NCBI RefSeq assembly: GCF_016917755.1
Contig: NZ_CP070326.1
Span: forward strand, 8,184,001 to 8,248,000
DNA from: Streptomyces noursei
Lineage (GTDB): Bacteria > Actinomycetota > Actinomycetes > Streptomycetales > Streptomycetaceae
Length of the DNA stretch: 64,000 bases
Direction of reading: 5' to 3'
Made by a program: the position numbers and the translations under genes. Below, in pieces: positions 8,963 to 18,078 of this stretch (within the stretch, counting starts at the first letter, position 1; every line of letters begins with the position of its first letter). The notes under the pieces are model-generated. The model saw only the letters and a program-made list of their open reading frames with translations, had not been told where the DNA came from and did no database searches.

Positions 8963-9267
8963 GCCGTCGCCACCACCACGGTCAGCACGAGCAGCACCGA
9001 CACCACCGCGATCGCGACGGCGACCACGCCTCGATTCACGCACGGCACCGTCGGCACCTCCCGCGGCACACACCACGAGCAACAGCGGTCCGCTCTGACC
9101 CGCTGCTGATCCACCCAGTACGCGCCGCGCAACCGCGGCGTGCCGGCACTCTCCGGCTCGAAGACGGAAGACCCCATATCCGGCCAACGAGGACATCCGG
9201 CCGCGGACTCGGTGGCGCCCCGCATCGCAACCGGATCGTCATCCACGAGCCGGCCGTCCCCACTCAC
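8950..9267 (-). CDS. hypothetical small membrane protein
   Basis: Up to 105 residues with a polar N-terminal part containing several Cys and Trp residues and one clear C-terminal hydrophobic helix (GVVAVAIAVVSVLLVLTVVV), suggesting a tail-anchored membrane protein. The start is uncertain; internal methionines near residues 15 and 31 are alternatives. No family was recognised. It is convergent with the DUF6207-like gene. Confidence is moderate because only the helix gives real support. Confidence 0.45.
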   Translation of the reverse strand: MSGDGRLVDDDPVAMRGATESAAGCPRWPDMGSSVFEPESAGTPRLRGAYWVDQQRVRADRCCSWCVPREVPTVPCVNRGVVAVAIAVVSVLLVLTVVVATAYLP

Positions 9268-9333
9268 CCCCGCGCCCCCGCCACGTTGGGGTCGGGGCCC
9301 CGCACGTCGGTGGCGCGTCGGGGCCCGTTTCGG

Positions 9334-10200
9334 TCACTCCCCGGTCTGTGCGGACGGCACCGTCTCGTCCGTATCGCGCGACTCCCCCAGCAGGCGCGTG
9401 CGGAAGAGGTCCAGCACGTCGTCCAGGGCCTCGCGGGTCGGCTGGCCGGGTTCGTCGACGAGGTGCTCGGTCAGCACGGAGTGCGGCGCCAGCGCGGACC
9501 TCGGGTTGGCGGCGGAATCGGGCAGTTCCACGGCGGTGAACGCGTCGCCCAGTTCGCGGCGCAGGAACGCGAACCGGTCGCTCGGCACCAGGCGGTCGCC
9601 CTGGAACCGAAGGCCCAGCACCGAAAGGCCCTCGCGCTCGCAGCGGCCCCGGACGGTGGCGAGGTCCTCGGGCGAGATGTCGATGCCCCCGGCCCGGCTC
9701 CTGGTCAGGGCCAGGGGCAGCGAGGGCTGGGACAGCACGGGGGCGATCAGCCGGTCGTCGACGGCCATGGCCAGGGCGAAGCCGCCGGTCAGGCACATGC
9801 CGACGGCCCCGACGCCGGGCCCGCCGCAACGCTCGTGCTCCTGCGCTGCCAGGGCCCGCAGCCAGGTCACCACCGCAGAGGACTTCCCGGTGGCGAGCAG
9901 CGTGAACTCCCGGCTCACGCAGACCTTCCGGGCCGTCGAGGCGGTGTACAGCGTGGACTTCAGCCACCCGACGTGATGGGGGTCGGCATCGCGACCGGGG
10001 GTGCCGAACAGTACCGGGAGCACGGCGGTGCAGCCGATGGCGGCGACGCGCTCCGCGAACTCCAGCACCTTCGGCGTGATGCCGGGAACCTCCGCCAGCA
10101 CCACCACCGCGGGCCCCGTGCCACGTCGGAGGATCCGGCGCGTGACGCCGTCGTGGGTGAAGTGGTCGCGGTCGAACCCGGTCAGGTCATGGTCTGCCAT
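9334..10200 (-). CDS. dienelactone hydrolase family protein
   Basis: Alpha/beta hydrolase of 288 residues starting MADHDLTGFDRDHF. The motif GMCLTGG carries the Cys nucleophile typical of dienelactone hydrolases, in the GxCxGG elbow. The N-terminal strand VVVLAEVPGITPKVLEFA also fits the family. ATG 10200 is preferred over the open extension to 10392, which reads like non-coding DNA. The substrate is unknown; members hydrolyse cyclic lactones or other esters in the cytoplasm. It stands upstream of no obvious catabolic genes, with lspA on the same strand 207 bases before it. Confidence 0.85.
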   Translation of the reverse strand: MADHDLTGFDRDHFTHDGVTRRILRRGTGPAVVVLAEVPGITPKVLEFAERVAAIGCTAVLPVLFGTPGRDADPHHVGWLKSTLYTASTARKVCVSREFTLLATGKSSAVVTWLRALAAQEHERCGGPGVGAVGMCLTGGFALAMAVDDRLIAPVLSQPSLPLALTRSRAGGIDISPEDLATVRGRCEREGLSVLGLRFQGDRLVPSDRFAFLRRELGDAFTAVELPDSAANPRSALAPHSVLTEHLVDEPGQPTREALDDVLDLFRTRLLGESRDTDETVPSAQTGE

Positions 10201-10407
10201 CGAATACCACCGTTGCGATTGATGTCCGGTCGGGGACTGGTCGGGTCGGATGTGCCTGCCGGGCCAGGACGCCTCGCCCTCATCCGGTGCGCTGCCACGC
10301 GACATTACCCACCGGTCACCCGCGCAGTCACCGGTCCTTGCCGTGGGCGTAGTGCCCTGCCGCCACCGACCCGCCCGACCACCCACCCCCATCGGTACGG
10401 CTCCGCC

Positions 10408-11016
10408 TCACGAGGGAGGGGCCCCGGCCGTCGCGTCGTCCGCCTTGCGGCCGGTGTCGCCCAGTTCCCAGCCCCGGAAGGAACAGAACACGATGAGGAC
10501 GCCACCACAGACGATCGCCCAGTCGGCGAGGTTCATCACGCTGAAGCCGCGGACGGCGATGAAGTCGACGACCGCGCCCTGCAGGCCCCCCGGAGACCGG
10601 AAGAGGCGGTCCGTCAGATTCCCGAGCGCACCACCGAGCAGGAGGCCCAGCGCGATCGCCCACGGGACGCTGTAGAGCTTGCGCGCCAGGCGGACGATCG
10701 CCACGACGACGGCCACCGCGATCACGGTGAACAGGATGGTCATCGCGCCGCCCATGCCGAACGCCGCGCCGGAGTTGCGCGTCACCCGCAGCTCCAGCCA
10801 GGCGCCGAGCACCGGGACGGGATCGCGGTACTCCAACTTCTCCACCACTGCCAGCTTGCTGCACAGGTCGATCAGGTAGGCGCAGCCCGCCACCCCCAAC
10901 AGCAGGAGGACACGCCGTCTGCCGCGTGCCGGCTCTGCCTGCTCTCCTCCGCCTCCGGAATCTCCCGGGTCTGCGGCTTCCGCGTCCGTCGTGCGCCTCG
11001 AATGCGTCAAGTTCAC
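10408..11016 (-). CDS. lspA: lipoprotein signal peptidase (signal peptidase II)
   Basis: Inner-membrane aspartyl protease that cuts prolipoproteins before the lipidated Cys. The 202 residues have four membrane helices and the conserved blocks VTRNSGAAFGMG, LGGALGNLTDR and FSVMNLADW; the catalytic Asp residues are in the last two. The start is GTG at 11016. The extended hydrophilic N-terminus (about 34 residues) and C-terminal tail are common in actinomycetes. An extra, possibly specialised lspA copy is possible, since the window does not show the usual rluD/dnaE context. Confidence 0.92.
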   Translation of the reverse strand: MNLTHSRRTTDAEAADPGDSGGGGEQAEPARGRRRVLLLLGVAGCAYLIDLCSKLAVVEKLEYRDPVPVLGAWLELRVTRNSGAAFGMGGAMTILFTVIAVAVVVAIVRLARKLYSVPWAIALGLLLGGALGNLTDRLFRSPGGLQGAVVDFIAVRGFSVMNLADWAIVCGGVLIVFCSFRGWELGDTGRKADDATAGAPPS

Positions 11017-11269
11017 TCACCTCGAAGTCGGTTGGGCAGCCCACCTTAATCAGGGCGAACTCGGCAGGGGCCTCAGGGCGTAGCCATGGGCGACGAATGG
11101 TGGCTGACCAGGCAGTTCACCACGCTGCGGGGGCGCTCCGGCCGCCGCGCACCGGGTCGGAGAATTCTCTGCATATACAGGTAAACGGTGCTTCACGTAA
11201 GGTCCCGGACGGACCCCGAGAACTGTGACGCACAGGTCCGGGGTACCGGGGAAGTGAGGGAAGTCGTTC

Positions 11270-14200
11270 GTGTCCGGTGAGTGCCTGTTTCGCGGGGTCG
11301 GCGTGGGCATGGTGCGCGCCCCGGTCCTTCCGATGTGCCGGGCGGCGGAGGTCCCGGCGGACCTCGGGACGGATCAGGAGGAGGCCACCGGCCGACCGGG
11401 GCCGCCCGAACCGGCCGAGCTGCTCGACCCGGCCACCTCCTTACGCATGCTGGCGGCCGACCCCTTGGTGCGGGAGGCGGTGCTGGCGTCCCATCCGGCG
11501 CTGGCCGCGGTGGTGCGGCAGGTGCTGGACGGATCGCCGGACGTGAACCCGGCCAGACTCCGGCAGGCGGTGCGGACGTTGGCGTCCCACCGGTTGCGGA
11601 TGAGCACCCGTGCCACACCGTTCGGACTGATGGCGGGGGTCGCGCCGGTGCGGTGCGGCACGGAGCGGGACGCGGCGGATGCGGCAAAGGTGCGTTGGGG
11701 CGGCGCGCACACCCGCGGGGTCCGGCCGGACCTGGAGTGGCTCGCCGGGCTCGTCGCGGCCTGGGAACGGCGGCCGGGCGTACTGGCCCATCTGCGGGTG
11801 GTGGTCAACGGGCTGTGCACGGAGCGCGGCGGTCGGCTGGTGCTGCCGTACGTGCCGCAGTCGGCGCGGGAGGGCGGGCCGCCGGGCGACGCCCCGGACG
11901 GTGCCGGCGGCCGGCGCGCGTTCCGGGAAGTGAGCGTGCGGAACACCCTGGTGGTGCAGGCGGTGCGGCAGCTCGCGCGCCGCCCACTGCGCGGTGCGGA
12001 GCTGGTCGGCGCGCTGCTGTTGCGGATTCCCGGAGCCACCGAGCAGTCGGTGTACGGGACGCTGTCCGAACTGGTCGCCAAGGAGATCCTGCTGACCGAG
12101 GCGCGCCCGCCGTCGACGGCGGGCGACCCGTTGCGCCATGTGTTGCGCATCTGCGCAGACGTGCCGCCCGCACACCTTCCGGAGCTCGCCGAACTGCGCC
12201 TGATCCGGGCAGAGCTGACGTCCTACGCGGCTCGGCCGGTGGGGTCCGGGACGTCCGCGTTGGAGCAGCTCGGCGGCCGGATGCGGAGGTTGTGCGACCG
12301 GCCCGTCCCGCTCCATGTGGAGCTCGCCCTGGACGTCGAGGTGCGGCTGCCGGCCGCGGTGGTCGAGGAGGCCGCGCGGGCGGCGGAGTTCCTGTGGCGC
12401 CTGAGCCCCCCGGAGTCCGCACCGGATCATCTGCGGGAGTACCGCGAGGCGTTCGTGACGCGCTACGGGACCGACCGTGTGGTGCCGGTGACGGAGGTGC
12501 TGGACCCGGACGTGGGGTTGGGCGCACCGGCGGGCTATCGGTGTCCGGCCGGTTCCGGGCGCGCCCAGGCCACCGCGGGCGATCCGGAACGCGACCGGGT
12601 CCTGGCCGGGTTGGCCCAGCAGGCCCTGCTGTCCGGTGCTTCGGAGGTGGTGCTGGATGCCGACCATCCGGCGGTGCGCCGCCTGGCCCGTGCCGGTGGC
12701 CGGCCGCCGGCGACGTTGGAGTTGCACGCGCAGCTGCTCGCCGCGTCCTGCGAGGCACTGTCCGACGGGGACTTCGGCCTGGTGGTGGTCGGCGGTACCG
12801 GTCAGGCCGGTGCGCTGCTCGGCCGGTTCGGCCACCTGCTGGACGGCCGGACGGTCGCCGAACTGGCCGCGCTGGTACGGGAGGAGCCGGCAGCGGAGGG
12901 GCCCTGGCGCGCCCAGGTCGCCTTACGTCCCGGACGCGCCCGGCCGGGCAACGCGACGCAGGTCCCCCAGCTGCTGGACCGCCTCCTCCCCGTCGGCTGC
13001 TTCGCCGACCCGGACGATCCCGGGGTGCTGGACCTGCGCGGTCTCGCCGTCCGCGCCGAACCGGATCGGCTGTCCCTGGTGGATTCCGCGACCGGCCGGC
13101 GGGTCGACCCCGCCGTGTTCCACGTCCTCACCCCGCAGTGGGACCTGCCCGACGCGGCCCGGTTCGTCTGCGAGCTGGCCGAGAGCGGGGTGCGCCGCTG
13201 GCGCGCCTGGGACTGGGGCGGGGCCGGGGTGCTGCCGTACCTGCCGCGGGTGCGTTACGGGCGGACCGTGCTGGCACCGGCGCGCTGGCGCCCCGCCCCC
13301 GAACTGCTGGACGTCAGGCTGCCGTTCGCGGACTGGCGGGATGTCTGGCGGCGCTGGCGCGAGGGGTGGCGGGTCCCCGAGCGGGTCTGGGTGGGGCAGC
13401 GCGACCGCGGCGTCCAGCTCGATCTGTCGCTGCCGGGGCATCTGGCGCTGCTCCGGCACGAGCTGCTGCGGTCCGGGCAGGCCGAGCTGCGGGAGGTGGC
13501 CGCCGATGCCGCGGGCCGCCCGGACGGCTGGCTGCGCGGTCCGGGCGGCGCCCACCACGCCGAGGTGGTCCTCCCACTGCGACTGACCCGTCCCGCGGAG
13601 CGTCCGGAGCCGCAGCCGCCCGCGCCCCGGCGTCACGTCCCGCCGCGCCCCCGGCCCGGGGTGCATCTGCCGGGCGGGGAATGGCTGTCCACCGCCTGGT
13701 ACGCCCCGGCCGCACGGCACGAGGAACTGCTCGCCGTGCATCTGCCGGCGCTGGTGGACCAGTTGCCCGCGGAGGTCGACCGGTGGTTCTTCCTGCGCCA
13801 CCGTGACGCGTACGGGCCGCACCTGGCGCTCCGGTTCCACGCCCCGCCCGAGGTGCTGGCGGGGAAGCTGCTGCCGCGGCTGCACGACACCACCGGTCGG
13901 CTGCGCGACGGCGGCCTGCTGGGGCGGGTCGTCTGCGACGGCTACGACCCGGAGTGGGAGCGGTACGGCGGTCCGGAGGCGATCGCGGCCGCGGAGCGGG
14001 TCTTCCACGCCGACAGCGTCGCCGTGCTGGAGCATCTGCGCCGCGGCCACGCACGGCAGGAGGCCGTCGAACCGCCGCTGTTGGCCGCCGCGGGCTTCGC
14101 GGACCTCGCGCGCGCCTTCCACGCCGACGGCGCGGCGGCACCCGCACCGGACCGCGAGGCGCACGCCGGTGCGGACTGGCTGCTGCGGTCCGTGCCCAGG

Positions 14201-14530
14201 GACGACGGGGCGTACCGGGCCTTCCGCGAGCGACGGCGCCAGGTCCTGTCCCTGGTCGATCCGTACCGCGGCGATCCGGGTCCGGCCGCCGGCGGGCATG
14301 TGCTGCGCACCGCCTGGGCCCGCCGTGCACGGCAGGTGTCCGCCTACCGGCATCTCCTGCGCGAGCTGGGCGAACGCTCCTGGAGCCACCCGGACCAGGT
14401 GCTGCACGCGCTGCTCCAGATGCATCACAACCGGCTGATCGGCATCGACGAAGAGTCCGAACGCCTGGCCCGCGCCGTGGCCCGTGGCGCGGCCCAGGCA
14501 CACACCGACCGCAGGAGGCAGAGCCGCTGA
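11270..14530 (+). CDS. class I lanthipeptide dehydratase (LanB), full length
   Basis: A 1086-residue LanB-type enzyme. The N-terminal glutamylation domain shows the family block LRMSTRATPFGLMAGVAP near residues 108-125. The C-terminal SpaB_C elimination domain (about 800-1070) contains WLSTAWYAP, WFFLRHRDAYGPHLALRF and YDPEWERYGG. LanB enzymes use glutamyl-tRNA to dehydrate Ser/Thr in a precursor peptide. Start is GTG 11270 with GAGGG nine bases upstream. No LanC cyclase, exporter, protease or clear precursor gene lies beside it, so it is an orphan. The next gene, a TerD-domain protein, is on the same strand. Family call is firm; product unknown. Confidence 0.92.
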   Translation: MSGECLFRGVGVGMVRAPVLPMCRAAEVPADLGTDQEEATGRPGPPEPAELLDPATSLRMLAADPLVREAVLASHPALAAVVRQVLDGSPDVNPARLRQAVRTLASHRLRMSTRATPFGLMAGVAPVRCGTERDAADAAKVRWGGAHTRGVRPDLEWLAGLVAAWERRPGVLAHLRVVVNGLCTERGGRLVLPYVPQSAREGGPPGDAPDGAGGRRAFREVSVRNTLVVQAVRQLARRPLRGAELVGALLLRIPGATEQSVYGTLSELVAKEILLTEARPPSTAGDPLRHVLRICADVPPAHLPELAELRLIRAELTSYAARPVGSGTSALEQLGGRMRRLCDRPVPLHVELALDVEVRLPAAVVEEAARAAEFLWRLSPPESAPDHLREYREAFVTRYGTDRVVPVTEVLDPDVGLGAPAGYRCPAGSGRAQATAGDPERDRVLAGLAQQALLSGASEVVLDADHPAVRRLARAGGRPPATLELHAQLLAASCEALSDGDFGLVVVGGTGQAGALLGRFGHLLDGRTVAELAALVREEPAAEGPWRAQVALRPGRARPGNATQVPQLLDRLLPVGCFADPDDPGVLDLRGLAVRAEPDRLSLVDSATGRRVDPAVFHVLTPQWDLPDAARFVCELAESGVRRWRAWDWGGAGVLPYLPRVRYGRTVLAPARWRPAPELLDVRLPFADWRDVWRRWREGWRVPERVWVGQRDRGVQLDLSLPGHLALLRHELLRSGQAELREVAADAAGRPDGWLRGPGGAHHAEVVLPLRLTRPAERPEPQPPAPRRHVPPRPRPGVHLPGGEWLSTAWYAPAARHEELLAVHLPALVDQLPAEVDRWFFLRHRDAYGPHLALRFHAPPEVLAGKLLPRLHDTTGRLRDGGLLGRVVCDGYDPEWERYGGPEAIAAAERVFHADSVAVLEHLRRGHARQEAVEPPLLAAAGFADLARAFHADGAAAPAPDREAHAGADWLLRSVPRDDGAYRAFRERRRQVLSLVDPYRGDPGPAAGGHVLRTAWARRARQVSAYRHLLRELGERSWSHPDQVLHALLQMHHNRLIGIDEESERLARAVARGAAQAHTDRRRQSR

Positions 14531-14646
14531 CCGGGACCGGGACCGCCTGGCCACACCCGGCCGCCCGGTCCGGCCGCGGGAAGCGGCCCGACTTCGTCGC
14601 CGAAATCCGCATGCGTCACCGCACACCCGCCTGGGATCATGCGGGA

Positions 14647-16818
14647 ATGGGACACGGTCTCGCATCACTGGTCATCCGCCACACCCACCGCCTCCCGGCC
14701 CCCGCGGGACCCGCCGGGGACGGTGCCGTCGCGGCGCGGCAGCTCGACGCCGCGCTGATGTCGGTGGGCTTCAAACTCTCCGCGGAGCTGCTGGCACACC
14801 TGTCGGAGCTGTCCGAGGGCACGGTCGTGGACACCGCGGCGCACACCCTGCACGCCGTCCGCACGAGGCTCGGCGACCACGTCGAGCACAACGTCTACTT
14901 CCGCGACTTTCCGGCCCATGTGCCCGCCACCCTCGACTTCTGGATGCAGTGCATCGCCGAGGCGCTGGCCGACGACACCGCCCGCGCCGGTACCCTCGCC
15001 CAGCTCCGCACCGGCGTACTGGACCTGCTCACCCTCCCGTCCTACGGCAACTATCGGCACACCTACGCCGAGATGCTCGCCGCCCACGACGAGCTGATCG
15101 CGGCGGCCGGCGACCGCATGACGGTGCTGCACCTGGGCGGCAGCCTGGCCGACGAGACCACCGCGGTGTACCTCGCGCTGGCCGGCAGCAGCACGCCCCT
15201 CGGGGACGACGACCGCAACGACCTGCGGCTCCTCGCCGAGCACGGTGCGTGCGGCCCCCAGCCCGAGGCCATCCCGGTCCGCGAGAACCGCGCCCTGATC
15301 AACCAGGTCCGCCTGGCGAAGGGCGCCGACCTCCTCCTGGACACCGTCACCGACGTCCTCCGGCTGGCCTGCGCGCTGTCCGACGGCGATGTGACGCTGC
15401 TGGAGCCGACCCGGTTCCGGGCCCTGTCCCGGCCGGTCCGCCGCGCCCTCCTCGCGGGGCTGGACCGAGTGGTCGCCGCGTCCCCGGCCAAGCTCGCCGA
15501 CGTGCCGGCCCACCGCGAGCCGTGGAAGCGCCTCGGCGAACGCCTCCACCCGCACGAGTACCCGCGCTGGCCGCACGCCGCCGAGGTGTTCGCCGTCGCC
15601 CGCGGCGAGCAGCGGGCCCGCTCCCTCGCCGGCCGCGCCGAAGAGTGCCTGGCCATGCACGACATCGCCGGCGCACTGGAGTTGTTGACGTCCGCGCCGG
15701 GCAAGCTGTTCCGCGCCCTGGACCGGCTGCTGCGCGACGCCCTCACCCAGGCGGAGCGCGACGCCGTCGTGGCCGCCGCCGAACGGGTCGCACCGCAGGT
15801 CTCCGGCCGTGTGCTGCTCGCGGTCCGCGAGCACCTCCACAACCGCGCCGAGGAAACCGGCGAACGCCGGGTGTTCGTCAACCGCCGGGGCCGTGCCTGG
15901 GTCACCGCCGACGCCCGCCCGCCCGTGCTGCCGGCGGAGCGCGAGCGGCTGACCGCCACGGTGGACGCCGAGCTCCGCCGGCGCCTGCCGACCCCGCGTC
16001 ACCTGCTCATCGACCCCGCCGTGCTGGACGTCGCGCTGCCGCTCAGCGGCAAGGCGACCACCTCCGGCCTGGGCGTCCTCCCGCGCGGCTCGATATCCCC
16101 CGTCGAGGGCGAACTGCTCCGCTTCTTCGTCTACTGGAAGCAGACCTCCCGCACCACGGACTTCGACCTGTCGGCACTGATGCTCAACGCCGACTACTCC
16201 ACCCACTCCTGGCTTTCCTACACCGCCCTCACCGGTGTCGGGGGCGAGCACTCCGGCGACATCACCGACGCACCCGACGGCGCCTCGGAGTTCATCAACC
16301 TGCGCCTGGACGCCGTCCCCGGCACGTTCATCGTCCCGCAGGTCAACGTCTTCTCCGGCGAGGGCTTCGACGAGGTCGAGGAGTCGTTCTTCGGCTTCAT
16401 GCTGCGCGACGCCGAACAGCGGGGCCGCCCGTTCGAACCCCGCACCGTGCGCATGAAGTCGGAACTGCGCGGCCCGGGCCGGGTCGCGCTGCCGCTGGCG
16501 TTCCAACGCGGCACCGACGGCCGGTGGCGCGCCAAGTGGCTGCACCTCTACCTGACGGGCACACCGACCTCCAACCAGGTCGAGGGGAACCGGGTGTCCG
16601 TCGCCACCCTGCTGCGCGGCATCGTCGCCCGCGACTACCTCACCGTTCGCTACCTCGCCGACCTGATGGCGGACTCCGCCACGACCGTCACGCGATGGGA
16701 GGGCGGGTCGCTCCCCGACGAACCGGTCACCTACCTCGGCCTGGAACGCCCCGAGGGGCTGCACCCGGATTCCCGGGTCGTCACCCCGGGAAATCTCCGC
16801 GACCTGATCCCCGCCTGA
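14647..16818 (+). CDS. TerD-domain protein, SCO0854/MXAN_6230-like, without RING cysteines
   Basis: A 723-residue protein that I match by recall to the MXAN_6230/SCO0854 family: the stretches RENRALINQVRLAKGADLLL, TDVLRLACALSDGDVTLLEP and ERLHPHEYPRWPHAAEVFAV are typical. The C-terminal third is TerD-like (DFDLSALMLNAD, then HSGDITDAPDGASEFINLRL), a Ca-binding fold of tellurite/stress proteins. Related proteins carry a Cys-rich RING-type segment near residue 120; here that region has no CxxC pairs. The start ATG 14647 begins the conserved part; ATG 14611 is an alternative. A role in stress signalling is inferred from the family. It follows the LanB gene by 116 bases. Confidence 0.8.
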   Translation: MGHGLASLVIRHTHRLPAPAGPAGDGAVAARQLDAALMSVGFKLSAELLAHLSELSEGTVVDTAAHTLHAVRTRLGDHVEHNVYFRDFPAHVPATLDFWMQCIAEALADDTARAGTLAQLRTGVLDLLTLPSYGNYRHTYAEMLAAHDELIAAAGDRMTVLHLGGSLADETTAVYLALAGSSTPLGDDDRNDLRLLAEHGACGPQPEAIPVRENRALINQVRLAKGADLLLDTVTDVLRLACALSDGDVTLLEPTRFRALSRPVRRALLAGLDRVVAASPAKLADVPAHREPWKRLGERLHPHEYPRWPHAAEVFAVARGEQRARSLAGRAEECLAMHDIAGALELLTSAPGKLFRALDRLLRDALTQAERDAVVAAAERVAPQVSGRVLLAVREHLHNRAEETGERRVFVNRRGRAWVTADARPPVLPAERERLTATVDAELRRRLPTPRHLLIDPAVLDVALPLSGKATTSGLGVLPRGSISPVEGELLRFFVYWKQTSRTTDFDLSALMLNADYSTHSWLSYTALTGVGGEHSGDITDAPDGASEFINLRLDAVPGTFIVPQVNVFSGEGFDEVEESFFGFMLRDAEQRGRPFEPRTVRMKSELRGPGRVALPLAFQRGTDGRWRAKWLHLYLTGTPTSNQVEGNRVSVATLLRGIVARDYLTVRYLADLMADSATTVTRWEGGSLPDEPVTYLGLERPEGLHPDSRVVTPGNLRDLIPA

Positions 16819-16950
16819 CTGTTATCGTTGGCCACGGCGAGGCCATGACGGGACTTCCTTCTCCTCCTTCCTTGAATCTAGTCCCCTCGCTTTCCTCGCC
16901 CTCGACTTCGACTCCGTGCGAAGCATTCGCACGACGGCAGACATCGAAGT

Positions 16951-16986
16951 GCGCTGTGGGGCACCGACAGTGGTGCCCCACAGCGC
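16951..16986. terminator. bidirectional transcription terminator hairpin
   Basis: A perfect 15-base-pair stem (GCGCTGTGGGGCACC and its complement) closes a six-base loop between two convergent genes, the TerD-domain protein and the I36-type protein. Confidence 0.75.
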
Positions 16987-17063
16987 TCGCTCAGGTTGAC
17001 GCGTCAATTCCGCGAACAGACCACCGCCGGCCGGACAGCCATTCCTCTCCCTCTTCCTCTCCC

Positions 17064-17444
17064 CTACTGCGGCTTGAAGGAACGGATCTGGTAGCTGCCC
17101 TGGAGGTTGCCGCCCGCACCGGCCGGGGTGGAGCCGACACGGCCGTGGTAGTTGGTCTGGGTGTAGTACTGCACCCGGTGACCGGTGCCGTTCCACAGGG
17201 AACGAACCTTCTGGCCCCGTCGGATGAAGGAACAGTCATCAGCGGTGTTCGCCTTGCTCCGCTGCGACCACTGGCAACGGGTCCCCCCACCATTCCAGTT
17301 GCTGTAGATGCAGAAGTAGCCGGGGGTGCAGCGATAGGACGCCCGGTGGGCGGGCGCCGCGGAGGCGGCGGTTGCGGTGGGCGCGAGACCGAACACGACC
17401 GCCAGGGCGGCCGAAGCGACGGCGAACGAACGCATACGACGCAT
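17064..17444 (-). CDS. secreted peptidase inhibitor family I36-like protein
   Basis: A 126-residue exported protein. The signal peptide (MRRMRSFAVASAALAVVFGL) ends in an AxA site near residue 28. The mature part has C-x5-C (CTPGYFC), then NWNGGGTRC and a further Cys, with the pattern of the Streptomyces I36/SMI proteinase inhibitors and crystallin-like secreted proteins. Start ATG 17444 has GGAG seven bases upstream. Inhibition of metalloproteases is known for the founding member only; here it is an inference. Confidence 0.8.
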   Translation of the reverse strand: MRRMRSFAVASAALAVVFGLAPTATAASAAPAHRASYRCTPGYFCIYSNWNGGGTRCQWSQRSKANTADDCSFIRRGQKVRSLWNGTGHRVQYYTQTNYHGRVGSTPAGAGGNLQGSYQIRSFKPQ

Positions 17445-17715
17445 GGCAATGCTCCTCGGTGTAGGCGGGAAGGCCACTGCCGCCGGCGATGCCAGCGGCC
17501 AGTCATCGAACCGCCGCCAGTATCAGTCGGCGCCAGGGGCGGCAGGGGGCAGTTTCCCGAACTCGGCGCCTGGCGTTGGAGGCATGGCGGCGTGCGTACC
17601 GGGCGTGCTCCGGCACTCACGCCGCATTGCGCTCCCGCACGCCCACCGACACGGCGACGCCACCGCACGGTGCCGCTGCCGGCGGTGCGGGGTCCTGCCG
17701 GGCCTGGCTGGGCGA

Positions 17716-18078
17716 CTACGCCTCCAACACCGGCGCGAGCTCCTGGAGCAGCCGCCGCTTGGACCGCGCGCCCACCATCGACTGCACCGGCTCCCCACCA
17801 CGGAACACGATCAGCGTGGGCGCCGACCGCACCCCGTAGGCGATCATCGTCCGCGGGTTGCGGTCCACGTCGAGTTGGACGACCTTGAGCCGGCCGCGTT
17901 CCTCGTCGGCGACCGCGGCCAGTACCGGGGCCAACTGCCGGCACGGCGGACACCAGTCGGCGGTGAACTCGACCAGTACCGGAAGCTCCGCCGTCAGTAC
18001 CTCGGCCTCGAACGTGTCGTCCGTGATCTCCGACATTTCCGCCGCTCCGTGCGGCGCCGCCGTCCCGCTCATCGTCAT
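17716..18078 (-). CDS. thioredoxin (CPPC active site)
   Basis: A 120-residue thioredoxin with the fold motifs LVEFTADWCPPCRQLAPVL, VDRNPRTMIAYGVRSAPTL and a conserved cis-Pro (APTL). The active site is CPPC rather than the usual CGPC, which normally shifts redox potential. The start ATG at 18078 overlaps the TGA of the upstream MerR gene as ATGA, so the two are translationally coupled; ATG 18072 is an alternative. The coupling suggests the regulator controls its own operon in response to thiol or oxidative stress, an inference. Confidence 0.9.
   Translation of the reverse strand: MTMSGTAAPHGAAEMSEITDDTFEAEVLTAELPVLVEFTADWCPPCRQLAPVLAAVADEERGRLKVVQLDVDRNPRTMIAYGVRSAPTLIVFRGGEPVQSMVGARSKRRLLQELAPVLEA

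Noticed and set aside
11050..11310. Minus-strand 86-codon frame before the LanB gene, as a possible precursor or regulator
   Set aside because: Pro-rich, lies across the LanB ribosome site and has no leader/core layout of a lanthipeptide.
14484..17888. Plus-strand open frame of 1134 codons
   Set aside because: Arg/Pro-rich out-of-frame reading of the TerD-domain gene that runs on over the secreted I36-type gene; no domain recognisable.
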